44,577 bases of DNA from Bacteroidales bacterium (GTDB taxonomy: Bacteria; Bacteroidota; Bacteroidia; Bacteroidales; UBA3824), in the NCBI GenBank assembly GCA_017962175.1, contig JAGCVU010000289.1, positions 1-44,577 on the forward strand, written 5' to 3'. Made by a program: the position numbers and the translations under genes. This document shows, piece by piece, positions 22,844 to 31,734 of the stretch; within the stretch, counting starts at the first letter, position 1, and each line of letters starts with the position of its first letter. The notes under the pieces are model-generated. The model had not been told where the DNA came from. It did no database searches and was given only the letters and a program-made list of their open reading frames with translations.

Positions 22844-24235
22844 TTATTTCGACTTTTGAATTGCTATGTCGAAGATTTCAACGGTGCAGTTGGCAGGGTT
22901 GCCGCCAAAGTCTAACAGAATGGTTAATCCGCCTTTCTGAACACCGCTACCGTCGTCGAAATCACCTTCGCGCTGAGTAATTTCCATAGCGTTTTCTGAA
23001 GAAATACCGTTTACAACAAATTCTGTAACTTCGCCTGCGTCAATATCCTTGCGAATTCCTTCATTTGTGAAGTTGGCATTCTTTTCGTCTACCGACACTA
23101 CTTTGAATGTGGCTTGAGGAATGTCTTTGTCGGATTTTACCTTTACGCGGATGTCGTATTTTTGACCGGCTTCGGTAAGGTATTGGCTTATAAGTCTGAA
23201 CTGAGCTTTCCACTGTCCGTCGCTGGCGTTGGTGTAATGGATTGTGTAGTTGTAGCCTTCGGGGGTAATAGTCCAGTCGCCCATTTCGCCCCAGCCGGCA
23301 TCGCCGTGATATGTGGCTGTTTTCCAAGATGATGCTACATCGTCGAGAATGTCGCCATCAGGATTTTCTTCAAATACTGCTACAGGTTCGGGTTTTTCTT
23401 CAGGAATTTCGCCGTCGTATTCTGCTAAAACAATGTCGTAGATAAATACATTGAATTCTTCAGGCTGACCTCCAAAGTCGAACACAAGGTTTAATTTGGC
23501 AGCGTCTACACCTTTGGCTATTATTTCAAAGGTTTCGGGCTTGTTTGCTTTGAGTTTGTATTTGCCTTCGTTAGCAAAAATGAAGTTTTTGTCGTCGGCA
23601 TCATCGGTAAGTTTTATAGTTACGTTGTCGTGTTTAGCGTTTGCCACCATTGATACACGGAAAAGGTAGTTTTTGTCGGCAGACGAGCTTATATTGCTGT
23701 GTAGGTGCACTTGTGTTTGCCATTTTTCTTGGTTTGCCGTAGGAGCGTCTACAGTAAATATTTCTTTGTTTTGAGATATCGACAATTGATCTGTTATATC
23801 TGTCCAGTCGCCTGTGGTAGCGTAGTATTTAGTAATTTCTACTTCGTTGGTCCAAAGGTTGGTGCCGTCGAACTTTTTACGCTCGCCAAAATCGAGGAAC
23901 GATTGATCAAAAGAGAATTCTTTTACAATGCTGCCGTCGCAAATGCCGTGATGGTTGTACATCTTGATTTCAACCGAATAGTCGCCTGCAAGAGGAAATT
24001 GCTTGATGAATCCGTTTACTGTGCTTTGGGTTCCGTCGTCGAAATACCAAATTGGCGTGCATTGCGAATTGAGCAGGTTGAAAACCACCTTGTTAGAGTC
24101 GAGCATTGTAAGCTCCACATTGATGTCTGATGCCGTGGGTCTTGCGGCGGGATTGATGTCGCTGTATTCTTCTTGACATCCGTACAATGCCACTGTAGAA
24201 GCGGCTATTGCTAAATATTTTATTATCGTTTTCAT
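22844..24235 (-). CDS. Surface glycan-binding lipoprotein: PKD domain plus two CBM4/9-like modules (SusE position)
   Basis: 463 residues. Lipoprotein signal with C20 in LYGCQEEYSD. Residues about 35-110 form a PKD-like module (IWYFDDGTQSTVNGFIKQFPLAGDYSVEIKMYN). Two homologous beta-sandwich modules follow, about 150-275 and 310-460. They share WQTQVHLHSN / WKAQFRLISQ, FRVSMVAN / IRVKVKSD, FIFANEGKYKLKA / ANFTNEGIRKDIDA, and the end LVFDFGGQPEEFNVFIYDIVL / ILLDFGGNPANCTVEIFDIAI. This matches CBM4/9-type binding modules. No catalytic residues are seen. It follows susD in the place of SusE/SGBP-B and likely binds glucan at the cell surface. The internal module duplication is visible directly. 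Confidence 0.85.
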   Translation of the reverse strand: MKTIIKYLAIAASTVALYGCQEEYSDINPAARPTASDINVELTMLDSNKVVFNLLNSQCTPIWYFDDGTQSTVNGFIKQFPLAGDYSVEIKMYNHHGICDGSIVKEFSFDQSFLDFGERKKFDGTNLWTNEVEITKYYATTGDWTDITDQLSISQNKEIFTVDAPTANQEKWQTQVHLHSNISSSADKNYLFRVSMVANAKHDNVTIKLTDDADDKNFIFANEGKYKLKANKPETFEIIAKGVDAAKLNLVFDFGGQPEEFNVFIYDIVLAEYDGEIPEEKPEPVAVFEENPDGDILDDVASSWKTATYHGDAGWGEMGDWTITPEGYNYTIHYTNASDGQWKAQFRLISQYLTEAGQKYDIRVKVKSDKDIPQATFKVVSVDEKNANFTNEGIRKDIDAGEVTEFVVNGISSENAMEITQREGDFDDGSGVQKGGLTILLDFGGNPANCTVEIFDIAIQKSK

Positions 24236-24265
24236 AATATTCTCTTTTTATGATTAGTTATTAAA

Positions 24266-24297
24266 ACCCTTTTCGTTTTAGCAGAAAAGAAAAGGGT
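24266..24297 (-). terminator. Stem-loop after susD
   Basis: ACCCTTTTC (24266-24274) pairs with GAAAAGGGT (24289-24297), loop 14 bases. On the minus strand it is followed by TTTTAAT, so it may act as a partial terminator or as a 3' stabiliser of the susCD message rather than a full stop. Confidence 0.55.
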
Positions 24298-24315
24298 GAA
24301 ACAAAACAAACAATT

Positions 24316-25878
24316 TTAGTAGCCGGGGTTTTGTTTAAGATTTTCGTCGGCTGAAAGGTCTTCTTGCGGAATGGGCAAATATTTGTTGCGTGCGGTGTAC
24401 GAACCGTTTTGTGCCAATTGTTCAGATGTATAAGTGTATAAACCTGAATTGTCGTTGGCTGCGCCTACAAGTATTTCGGTGGCGCTGATTCCGTCTTCTC
24501 CGTCGTTTCTTACCACGATGAAGAAACGTTTGCCTTCGCCTACAAACTCTCTTGCTGCCTCTTCTACGATATCGGATAAAGAGCTGCCGGTGTAAGAGCC
24601 ACCGCGAGCAGCTCTAAGAGTGGATAGATATTCGTCGGCTTTGCCGTTGCCAAGTTTTGCGCAAAGTTCTGCTGCGTTGAGGTATGCTTCGGCAGCACGA
24701 TACACTCTGCGGTTGTCGCCATACGAAAGGTTGGGGTCGCCATCTTTTGAAAGGTTTTCGGCGCGGGGAGCGTATTTGGCATTGTAGAGGAATGTGCACT
24801 GATAACGTCCTGAAGTGGCTTTGCCGCGTGCATCGATGATTGAAGCGTCTCTACGTTGGTCGCCATCGGCAAACAAATCCCAAACAGATTCTTTGATAGG
24901 ACCGAAGCCCCATCCCGCATTGCAAACGCCGTCAACTGCCTCGGCAGGACCTAAAAACGCAGGTAATACTGTGCCGGCTGCCGCACGGTCGTTGTCGCCC
25001 CAGTCGCGACCAGGTATCTTTTGATAGTTGATTTCAAAGATGCTTTCGCTGCACCATTCACCGGCTTCGGTAAAGATTTTGGAGTAGTCGTCTACCAAGG
25101 GATATTCGGCAATAACGTCGTTCATATATTCAAGTGCAGTGGCGTATCTGCTTTTATCTTTTTGATAGAGAACGTAGTCGGTATAAAGCATTTTGGCAAC
25201 AGCCTTGGTGGTGTGACCTTCTTCGCCCGACTTTTGTGTAGAGGGGAATGTGGGTTCGTTGATGGCGAGTTCAAGATATTTGATTATCAGAGCGTATGAT
25301 TCCTCCGGAGCAAGCTGTTTGGCTGAATAGCCGTTGTCTACCGAAGGCGAAGGAAATTCTTCGTTGCCTTCGTAGTAAGGAATATTGCCCCAGAATTTCC
25401 AGAGAATATTGTAGTAATATGCTCTCAGTGTGTAAATTTCGGCAACGAGGCGGTTTTTGTTATCGCCATTGTAATTTTCGAGATATGAAAGACAGTCGTT
25501 GCAACGTTTTACGCCCGAATAGCAGTCGTCCCAGAGACTTACAGGTGTATTGTTGGCATCAGCCGACCAGTTGCCTATTTTTTGCAAAGCAGGTTGGTCG
25601 GTAGAGTTGCTGCCGCCTACAAATACTTGGTCTGACAGGATGTCGGCAACGAAAACAGGGTCGGCATAAGAGCAATCTTTGTGACCGTTGTAGTCAAACC
25701 AGTGGAGAGGTGCGTATGCAGCTGTAACGCTTGACTGCATCTTGTCCGGGTCGGAAAAATATTCTTCCAAGGTCAACTGTGTGGGATTTTCTACCTCTAA
25801 AAAATCCTCCGAGCATGCACTCAGTCCAATTGTAGCGAGTGCCAATGCCATTGCTGAAAGTTTTATATTGTTTTTCAT
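24316..25878 (-). CDS. susD: SusD-family nutrient-binding lipoprotein
   Basis: 520 residues. Lipoprotein signal with C22 in GLSACSEDFLEVENP. The SusD N-terminus (TLEEYFSDPDKMQSSVTAAYAPL), the TPR-like helices (LVAEIYTLRAYYYNILWKFWGNIPY) and the C-terminal half (RRVYRAAEAYLNAAELCAKLG...RNKYLPIPQEDLSADENLKQNPGY) all match the family. SusD caps the SusC barrel and captures oligosaccharides at the cell surface. It lies 51 bases after susC, with a 24-base repeat in the gap. Length is normal. Ligand specificity (beta-glucan) is inferred from the neighbouring GH16 and GH128. Confidence 0.95.
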   Translation of the reverse strand: MKNNIKLSAMALALATIGLSACSEDFLEVENPTQLTLEEYFSDPDKMQSSVTAAYAPLHWFDYNGHKDCSYADPVFVADILSDQVFVGGSNSTDQPALQKIGNWSADANNTPVSLWDDCYSGVKRCNDCLSYLENYNGDNKNRLVAEIYTLRAYYYNILWKFWGNIPYYEGNEEFPSPSVDNGYSAKQLAPEESYALIIKYLELAINEPTFPSTQKSGEEGHTTKAVAKMLYTDYVLYQKDKSRYATALEYMNDVIAEYPLVDDYSKIFTEAGEWCSESIFEINYQKIPGRDWGDNDRAAAGTVLPAFLGPAEAVDGVCNAGWGFGPIKESVWDLFADGDQRRDASIIDARGKATSGRYQCTFLYNAKYAPRAENLSKDGDPNLSYGDNRRVYRAAEAYLNAAELCAKLGNGKADEYLSTLRAARGGSYTGSSLSDIVEEAAREFVGEGKRFFIVVRNDGEDGISATEILVGAANDNSGLYTYTSEQLAQNGSYTARNKYLPIPQEDLSADENLKQNPGY

Positions 25879-25908
25879 AGTATTTCAATTTAAAAATTTG
25901 AATTCCAA

Positions 25909-25932
25909 TTATGCATTGTGCATTATGCATTA
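25909..25932. repeat. ATGCATT-rich intergenic repeat, copy 2
   Basis: Same 24 bases and orientation as 241-264. Here it overlaps the susC stop codon (25930-25932) and fills much of the susC-susD gap. Confidence 0.7.
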
Positions 25933-28900
25933 AAAACTAACATTAACACCAAAGGTTAGAGTGCGAGCCTGAGGATAGATACCTTTGTCGATGCCTATTG
26001 CTGTGGTGCTTTGACCAATTTCGGGGTCGAAACCTTCGTATTTGGTGAGAGTGAACAAGTTTTGACAAGAAACAAATACTCTTGCTTTTGTGATAAATGC
26101 TTTAGAAGTTAAAGTATTGGGAAGAGTGTAGCCGAGTTCGATGTTTCTCAGGCGGAGATAAGAACCGTCTTTTACAAAGAAGTCAGACGAGTGTTTGTTG
26201 TATGCTGTTTCGTCGAAGATGGGCACTGTGTTAGAAGTGCCTTCACCGGTCCAACGGTCTAACATATAGGCGGGAAGGTTAATGTATTTGATATCGTTGC
26301 GACGGGTGGCATCGTATACATCAGCGCCAAGCACGCCTTGGAATTGTGCTGTGAAATCAAAACCTTTGTAATCTGCAGTGAGCGAGAAACCATAAGTCCA
26401 GTCGGGCATTCCTTTGCCGATTTTGGTGTTGTCGCCTTCGTCGTTGATATATCCGTCGCCATTTTGGTCAACAAAAATCAAGTCGCCGGGTTTGGGAGTG
26501 TAGGATTGATCCTCGTTGCCGTATTTTAAGTTGGCGGCTTCTACTTCTGCCATATTTTGGAATACTCCTGCTGTTTGGTATCCGTAGAAGTAAGGATAAG
26601 GTTCGCCGTTTTTGCAGTGAGCAATTACTCCGAATCCTGCAGCCGACATGCTTTCAAGGTCGTTTTCGCCGCTTTCGGTACCGTAGTCTACGAGTTTGTT
26701 TTTAAGGTAAGCTGCGTTGGCTGCAAATCTGAAGTTGATATCTTTGATTTTCCAGCGGTACGAAAGGTCAAATTCCCAACCTTGGTTTTCCATCTTACCG
26801 ATATTGCCGGTGGGTTTAGACTCGCCTACGTAGGTTACGATGGGCTGAGTTTGCAACATGCCGTCGGTGATTTTCTTGTACCAGTCGATGCTGATCGACA
26901 AAGCCGAGTTGAAAAAGTCCATATCGATACCGGCATCGTGTTGAATGTTTTCTTCCCATCTAATAGAGTAGTTGGGAATACCTGATGCTTTGGCACCTGT
27001 TGATATTTCACTACCTTCGAGTCCGAATAAATAATTGTTGATACCTCCGGTTGTGGTGTTTACCATATAGGCAAATGCGCCGATGTTTTCGTTACCGTTT
27101 TTGCCCCAAGAATAGCGGAGTTTTGTGTTGTTCCACCAGCGAGGACGATTTTCGAGGAATGATTCACGTGTAATATTCCAACCTACAGAAAATGAGGGGA
27201 ATGTGGCGTAGTGGTTGTTGGGTCCAAAGTTTGAACTACCGTCGCGGCGTACTGTAGCCTGAAACATATAGCGGCTCTTGTAGTCGTAGCTTACACGTGC
27301 AAAGAGCGAAGCAAGTGTGTGGTCGGCATTGTCGGCACCCCAACCGTCGCGTTCGTTGGCGTTGGTAGAGCTACCTGTGGTAAAGTTGGGATAAAGACGA
27401 TCGTAATCTATTGCAACTAAGTATTTAGAGGTTGCACCGAGATATGCGCCGGTGTTTTTCTTAGCCGACTGACCAAGTAATATTTGGAATGTGTGTCCGC
27501 TAACGGTTTTGTCGTAGCTCAAAGTGTTTTCAACCTGCCATGTGAGACCTTTGTTCCAGCTCATGGTTGCGTCCGAAACAGAAGGTTTTTCCATAGTGTT
27601 GATGTAGTGAGGAATTGTTGCACTACGATTGCCCCAGAACGACATGTCTGAACCAAAAGAAGATTTGAATTTGAGATTGTCCCAAATGGTTACCTCAGCA
27701 AAGAAATTGCTAACAAATTTATCGCTCCAGTTGCCGGGATCGGGCAATGATAAGAATGCCATTGGGTTTTTCAACTCTTGGAGTTTTTCACCTTGGTAAT
27801 AGTCAACCAAAGAATAAAGGTTTCCGTCTTTGTCGGTGATAAGCCACGGGTCGCCGGCGTGAGCAGCTCTGTCGGCTTCGGGATCCAAAGAGTAAACTGG
27901 CATAAGCGGCGGGTTCATAAGAGCCGAGCCAAGGGGAGAACCAAACTCAGAGTTGGTTTCGATACCTTTAGAATTAATATGTGTGTAGGCAATGTTGATT
28001 CCAACGGTGAGATTGCTCAGCCAATTGCGATCTTTGGAGTCAACAAGAGTAAAAATGTTGTTGGTGCGGAAATTGAATCTTTCGTAGTTGGAACGGTCGT
28101 AGTCGCCACCGATGATACCTTCTTGATTATAGTATCCGGCAGAGAAATAGTAGTTAACTCTTTCGTTGGCCCCCGAAACGCTCAATTGATGGCTTTGAAC
28201 GGGAGCATTGTAGTTCCAAAGACGACGTTGCCAGTCGGTGTCGATGCCGCTTGCTTTAATTTGCTCAATGTCGAAAGTAGGTGCGTAACCCGAATTAACT
28301 TGATATTCGTTCCAAAGAGTGGCGTATTCTACTGCGTTGAGTACTTCGCGAGTTTTGGTTGTGTTTTGGAAACCTTGGCTGAAATCGTAGGTTACAACCG
28401 GTTTGCCGGTTTTACCTTTTTTAGTAGTAACAATGATAACACCGTTGGCAGCACGTGCACCGTATACAGCACCCGAAGCTGCGTCTTTGAGCACTTCAAT
28501 CGACTGAATGTCGCTGGGAGCAAGATAGTCGATACCGCCGTCGATAGGCATACCGTCTACGATGTAGAGCGGGTCGGAATTGTTGGTAGTGCCCACACCT
28601 CTAATTCTTACCTGCGAGCTGGCACCGGGCTGACCGGATGTTGCAGTAACGGTAACACCCGAAGCAGCACCTCTTAAAGCATTGTCAACGCGTGTGGTGG
28701 TGCCGGCAATATCATCGGAGTTGATACCCGAAATGGCAGCTGTTACTACGCTCTTTTTCTGAACGCCGTAACCGATGACTACGATTTCGTCGAGACCGAT
28801 GTTGTCTTCTTCGAGCACGAAGTTGAGGTTGCCTCCGCCTTGGGGAACTGTCTGCTGCATAGTAACGAAACCTACATACGATGCAGTAAGCACTGCGCCC

Positions 28901-29103
28901 TCGCTACACATTATAGTATAGTTGCCGTCGAGGTCGGAAATTGTACCGTTGGTAGTACCTTGTTCGGCGATTGTGACGCCAAGCAGGGGTTCTCCGTCGG
29001 TCTTCGACACTACCTTGCCTCTGACACTTACCCTGCTCTCTTGTGCAAAAGCGGACATTGCCGTAATGCACACAATTGAAATCAATGTTAGTAGTCTTTT
29101 CAT
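25930..29103 (-). CDS. susC: SusC-family TonB-dependent outer-membrane transporter
   Basis: 1057 residues. Signal peptide (1-21, AFAQ). A carboxypeptidase-regulatory-like domain (about 25-110; VRGKVVSKTDGEPLLGVTI...LDGNYTI) precedes the TonB-box/plug start (DEIVVIGYGVQKKS, about 115-130). The plug (to about 235) includes the SusC signature LYIVDGMPID and SIEVLKDAASGAVYGARAANGVIIVTTKKGK. The 22-strand barrel ends TLTFGVNVSF, with the terminal Phe used by the Bam machinery. It imports beta-glucan oligosaccharides with SusD using TonB energy. First gene of the minus-strand PUL operon, under the divergent promoter with the operator array. No extra anti-sigma-interacting N-terminal domain is present, so it is not an ECF-coupled SusC. 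Confidence 0.97.
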   Translation of the reverse strand: MKRLLTLISIVCITAMSAFAQESRVSVRGKVVSKTDGEPLLGVTIAEQGTTNGTISDLDGNYTIMCSEGAVLTASYVGFVTMQQTVPQGGGNLNFVLEEDNIGLDEIVVIGYGVQKKSVVTAAISGINSDDIAGTTTRVDNALRGAASGVTVTATSGQPGASSQVRIRGVGTTNNSDPLYIVDGMPIDGGIDYLAPSDIQSIEVLKDAASGAVYGARAANGVIIVTTKKGKTGKPVVTYDFSQGFQNTTKTREVLNAVEYATLWNEYQVNSGYAPTFDIEQIKASGIDTDWQRRLWNYNAPVQSHQLSVSGANERVNYYFSAGYYNQEGIIGGDYDRSNYERFNFRTNNIFTLVDSKDRNWLSNLTVGINIAYTHINSKGIETNSEFGSPLGSALMNPPLMPVYSLDPEADRAAHAGDPWLITDKDGNLYSLVDYYQGEKLQELKNPMAFLSLPDPGNWSDKFVSNFFAEVTIWDNLKFKSSFGSDMSFWGNRSATIPHYINTMEKPSVSDATMSWNKGLTWQVENTLSYDKTVSGHTFQILLGQSAKKNTGAYLGATSKYLVAIDYDRLYPNFTTGSSTNANERDGWGADNADHTLASLFARVSYDYKSRYMFQATVRRDGSSNFGPNNHYATFPSFSVGWNITRESFLENRPRWWNNTKLRYSWGKNGNENIGAFAYMVNTTTGGINNYLFGLEGSEISTGAKASGIPNYSIRWEENIQHDAGIDMDFFNSALSISIDWYKKITDGMLQTQPIVTYVGESKPTGNIGKMENQGWEFDLSYRWKIKDINFRFAANAAYLKNKLVDYGTESGENDLESMSAAGFGVIAHCKNGEPYPYFYGYQTAGVFQNMAEVEAANLKYGNEDQSYTPKPGDLIFVDQNGDGYINDEGDNTKIGKGMPDWTYGFSLTADYKGFDFTAQFQGVLGADVYDATRRNDIKYINLPAYMLDRWTGEGTSNTVPIFDETAYNKHSSDFFVKDGSYLRLRNIELGYTLPNTLTSKAFITKARVFVSCQNLFTLTKYEGFDPEIGQSTTAIGIDKGIYPQARTLTFGVNVSF

Positions 29104-29167
29104 ATTTTTTAAGTATTAAAAGTAAAACGTGCGTTTGTTGAAAATTTTTTTTCTCTTTCGAGATGTG

Positions 29168-29199
29168 CAAACTTAGATTCTTTTACGGGCGAAGACAAA
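29168..29199 (-). promoter_or_regulatory. susC operon promoter
   Basis: On the minus strand: TTTG (29196-29199), 20-base spacer, TAAGTTTG (29168-29175). Both match the Bacteroidota -33/-7 consensus. The expected transcript start leaves a leader of about 58 bases before the susC ATG. Confidence 0.75.
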
Positions 29200-29216
29200 T
29201 TTTTGCGCTTTCTAAA

Positions 29217-29355
29217 CTACTGCAAATACGAAAAATAACTACTGCAAATATACGTCAATGTCTGCGAGAGATACTTTGTCGGCAACCTTTGCTCTACTGC
29301 AAAAAGTACCCTTCCGCCGTAGTTTTGCAGTAATGTTTTTGCCCTTTTGCAGTAG
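29217..29355. promoter_or_regulatory. Operator array: five TACTGCAAA sites between susC and GH3
   Basis: Sites on the plus strand: CTACTGCAAATA at 29217-29228 and again at 29239-29250 (22 bases apart), and CTACTGCAAAAA at 29294-29305 (55 bases further). Inverted sites follow: TTTTGCAGTAA at 29323-29333 and TTTTGCAGTAG at 29345-29355 (22 apart). The outer site of each pair lies 17-19 bases upstream of the -33 element of its promoter, and both pairs have the same orientation relative to their own promoter. The rest of 29104-29451 holds the two promoters and leaders and no gene. Confidence 0.85.
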
Positions 29356-29374
29356 CCAAAAATCAATTATTATG

Positions 29375-29405
29375 TTTCAAAAACCGCCCTTTATGCGTAA
29401 GTTTG
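29375..29405 (+). promoter_or_regulatory. GH3 promoter
   Basis: TAAGTTTG at 29398-29405 is identical to the susC -7 box. A TTTC at 29375-29378 lies 19 bases upstream as a one-off match to TTTG. Leader to the ATG at 29452 is about 40 bases. Confidence 0.65.
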
Positions 29406-29451
29406 TGCAAGAAAAACTAAACAATTTGTGTAACCCAAAAATATCAGAGTT

Positions 29452-31689
29452 ATGATTAAAGACATTATTAAACTTTTGCCAGCAGCCGCCGTTGTTTTGG
29501 CGGGATGCAGCAACCCAAAAACACAGTCGTCGTGTTCCGACGAAGATCGTTTTGTGGATAGCGTAGTAAATTCGCTCACCATTGAACAAAAAATCGGTCA
29601 ACTTAACCAAATTTCGGCAAGCGGAGTAGAAGAAATGGAGAAACTTGCTGCTCAAGGACTTCTTGGTAGCATTCTCAATGAGTCGAACCTCGACAATCTG
29701 CATCGTATACAAAAAGCCGCTATCGACAATGCACCGCACATTCCCATTTTGATTTCGCGCGATGTGATTCACGGCTACAAGACAATTTTCCCCATTCCGC
29801 TCGGACAAGCAGCCAGTTTCGACCCCGAACTTGTACGCCACGGCAGCGAGATTTCTGCTCTCGAAGCCGCCTCTGACGGTATCAGATGGACATTCTCGCC
29901 TATGCTCGACATTGCCCGCGACCCACGTTGGGGACGTATTGCCGAGGGCTACGGTGAAGATCCATATCTCACTTCGGTGATGGGCGCAGCCGCCGTTAAA
30001 GGCTATCAGGGCGACGACCTTAAAAATCCGCAGTCGATAGCCGCTTGTGCCAAGCACTTTGTAGGTTACGGTGCTGCTACAGGTGGTAGAGACTACAATT
30101 CTACATTTATACCTATGCGTTTGTTGCGCAATGTGTATCTTCCGCCTTTTCGTGCAGCTGCCAATGCCGGTTGCGCCACTTATATGAGCTCGTTCAACGA
30201 CAACGACGGAGTACCCTCTACTGGCAACAAGCTTATTCTCACCGATATACTACGCAACGAGTGGGGATTCGACGGCTTTGTGGTTTCTGACTGGTTCTCT
30301 ATAGGCGAAATGATCAACCACGGATTTGCTGCCGATATGAAAGACGCTGCCGCTAAAGCCATCAACGCGGGTCTCGACATGGATATGGTGGCAAACGCAT
30401 ACGTTGATCATCTTCAGGACCTTGTAAAAGAAGGCAAGGTAAAAGAATCTAAGATAACCGAGGCTTGCAAAAACATTGTAAGAATCAAATACCGTCTCGG
30501 ACTTTTTGAAAATCCTTATCCCACTATTCCTCAGAGCGTAAAATATGCTGGCGAACATCTTGTGGCTGCCCTCAAGACAGCTGAGGAGTCGGCAGTGATG
30601 CTCAAAAACAACGGCGCGCTGCCTCTCAAAAACGCAAAGAAAATACTTCTCTGCGGACCTATGGCAGATGCTCCTCACGACCAACTTGGCACTTGGGTGT
30701 TTGACGGTGAAAAAGAACACACTGTAACACCTTTGGCAGCATTCAAACAATCTGAATACGATGTTACATACATTCCCGGTCTTACCTATTCGCGCGACAA
30801 CAACACATCTAAATTTGCCGAAGTGGTACGTGCTGCCAAGTCGGCCGACGCTGTTATATTCGTAGGCGGCGAGGAGTCGATACTCAGCGGCGAGGCTCAC
30901 TGCCTCAGCAACCTCAACCTCCAAGGCGCGCAGTCGGCACTGCTTGCCGCATTAAAGCAGGCTGGCAAACCTGTGATTTCGGTCATTATGGCAGGACGTC
31001 CGCTCACCATCACCGACGACCTCAAAAACTGCGACGCCGTGCTCTATATGTTCCATCCTGGCACAATGGGCGGCGAGGCACTTGTCAACCTGGTTTCGGG
31101 CAAGGTTTCTCCTTCGGGCAAGACTCCTGTAAGTTTCCCCAAAAATGCGGGACAGATACCTGTGTACTACAATCAGAACAACACCGGCCGTCCTGCTTCT
31201 GGTCACGAGATTCTCTTAGACGACATACCCGCCGAGGCTGGTCAGACATCGCTCGGATGCACATCTTATATGCTCGACACCGGTTTCGGACCTCTGTTTG
31301 ATTTCGGCTATGGATTGAGCTACACCGAGTTCGCATTCTCCGACTTCAAAATCAACCAGACCGAGTTCACCTCCGACAACGATATTATAGAGGTGTCGTT
31401 CACATTGAAAAACACCGGCAGCTACGACGGCGCCGAAGTGGCTCAGGTATACGTGCGCGACCTTGTGGGCAGCATCACACGTCCTATCAAAGAACTGAAA
31501 GGATTCAAAAAAGTGTTCTTGCAAAAAGGCGGTAGCGAGAGTGTAGAAATATCAATTCCTGTGTCGCAACTCAAATTTTATGGTCTCAACGATGTAGAAG
31601 TGCTCGAAAAAGGTTCGTTTGATATTTGGGTGGCCACATCAAGCGCCAACAAGGATATAAAATGGAAAACTACAATTGAGGTAAAATAA
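29452..31689 (+). CDS. GH3 beta-glucosidase lipoprotein
   Basis: 745 residues. Lipoprotein signal with C19 in VVLAGCSNPKTQ; there is no acidic run after the Cys, so periplasmic location is likelier than surface. GH3 N-domain: PILISRDVIHGYKTIFPIPLGQAASFDP, AKHFVGYGAATGGRDYN, and nucleophile D280 in GFDGFVVSDWFSIGEM. The alpha/beta sandwich domain includes GGEESILSGEAH, probably the acid/base loop. The C-terminal FnIII-like domain (LKNTGSYDGAEVAQVYVRD...LKGFKKVFLQKG) completes the three-domain architecture. It removes glucose from the ends of beta-gluco-oligosaccharides imported by SusCD. Transcribed divergently from susC under the shared operator array. Normal length. Confidence 0.94.
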   Translation: MIKDIIKLLPAAAVVLAGCSNPKTQSSCSDEDRFVDSVVNSLTIEQKIGQLNQISASGVEEMEKLAAQGLLGSILNESNLDNLHRIQKAAIDNAPHIPILISRDVIHGYKTIFPIPLGQAASFDPELVRHGSEISALEAASDGIRWTFSPMLDIARDPRWGRIAEGYGEDPYLTSVMGAAAVKGYQGDDLKNPQSIAACAKHFVGYGAATGGRDYNSTFIPMRLLRNVYLPPFRAAANAGCATYMSSFNDNDGVPSTGNKLILTDILRNEWGFDGFVVSDWFSIGEMINHGFAADMKDAAAKAINAGLDMDMVANAYVDHLQDLVKEGKVKESKITEACKNIVRIKYRLGLFENPYPTIPQSVKYAGEHLVAALKTAEESAVMLKNNGALPLKNAKKILLCGPMADAPHDQLGTWVFDGEKEHTVTPLAAFKQSEYDVTYIPGLTYSRDNNTSKFAEVVRAAKSADAVIFVGGEESILSGEAHCLSNLNLQGAQSALLAALKQAGKPVISVIMAGRPLTITDDLKNCDAVLYMFHPGTMGGEALVNLVSGKVSPSGKTPVSFPKNAGQIPVYYNQNNTGRPASGHEILLDDIPAEAGQTSLGCTSYMLDTGFGPLFDFGYGLSYTEFAFSDFKINQTEFTSDNDIIEVSFTLKNTGSYDGAEVAQVYVRDLVGSITRPIKELKGFKKVFLQKGGSESVEISIPVSQLKFYGLNDVEVLEKGSFDIWVATSSANKDIKWKTTIEVK

Positions 31690-31715
31690 ATTTTTTTGTT
31701 ATTAATAAAAATACT

Positions 31716-31723
31716 TACCTTTG
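31716..31723 (+). promoter_or_regulatory. accD -7 box
   Basis: TACCTTTG, matching TAnnTTTG, just after the GH3 stop. A TTTG at 31695-31698 is 17 bases upstream, slightly short spacing. Confidence 0.55.
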
Positions 31724-31734
31724 CGGCAAACTAC

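Noticed and set aside
26600..26620. TTTTTGCAGTGAG inside susC as a sixth operator
   Set aside because: Inside coding sequence, deviates after GCAGT and has no partner at 22 bases; likely chance.
27778..28677. 299-codon plus-strand frame inside susC
   Set aside because: Shadow of susC. The sense frame carries the plug and barrel signatures throughout; the antisense product is low in credible features.
25930..29103. SusC as an ECF sigma/anti-sigma coupled transporter
   Set aside because: There is no N-terminal secretin/TonB short domain between the signal peptide and the regulatory-like domain, and no sigma or anti-sigma gene nearby.
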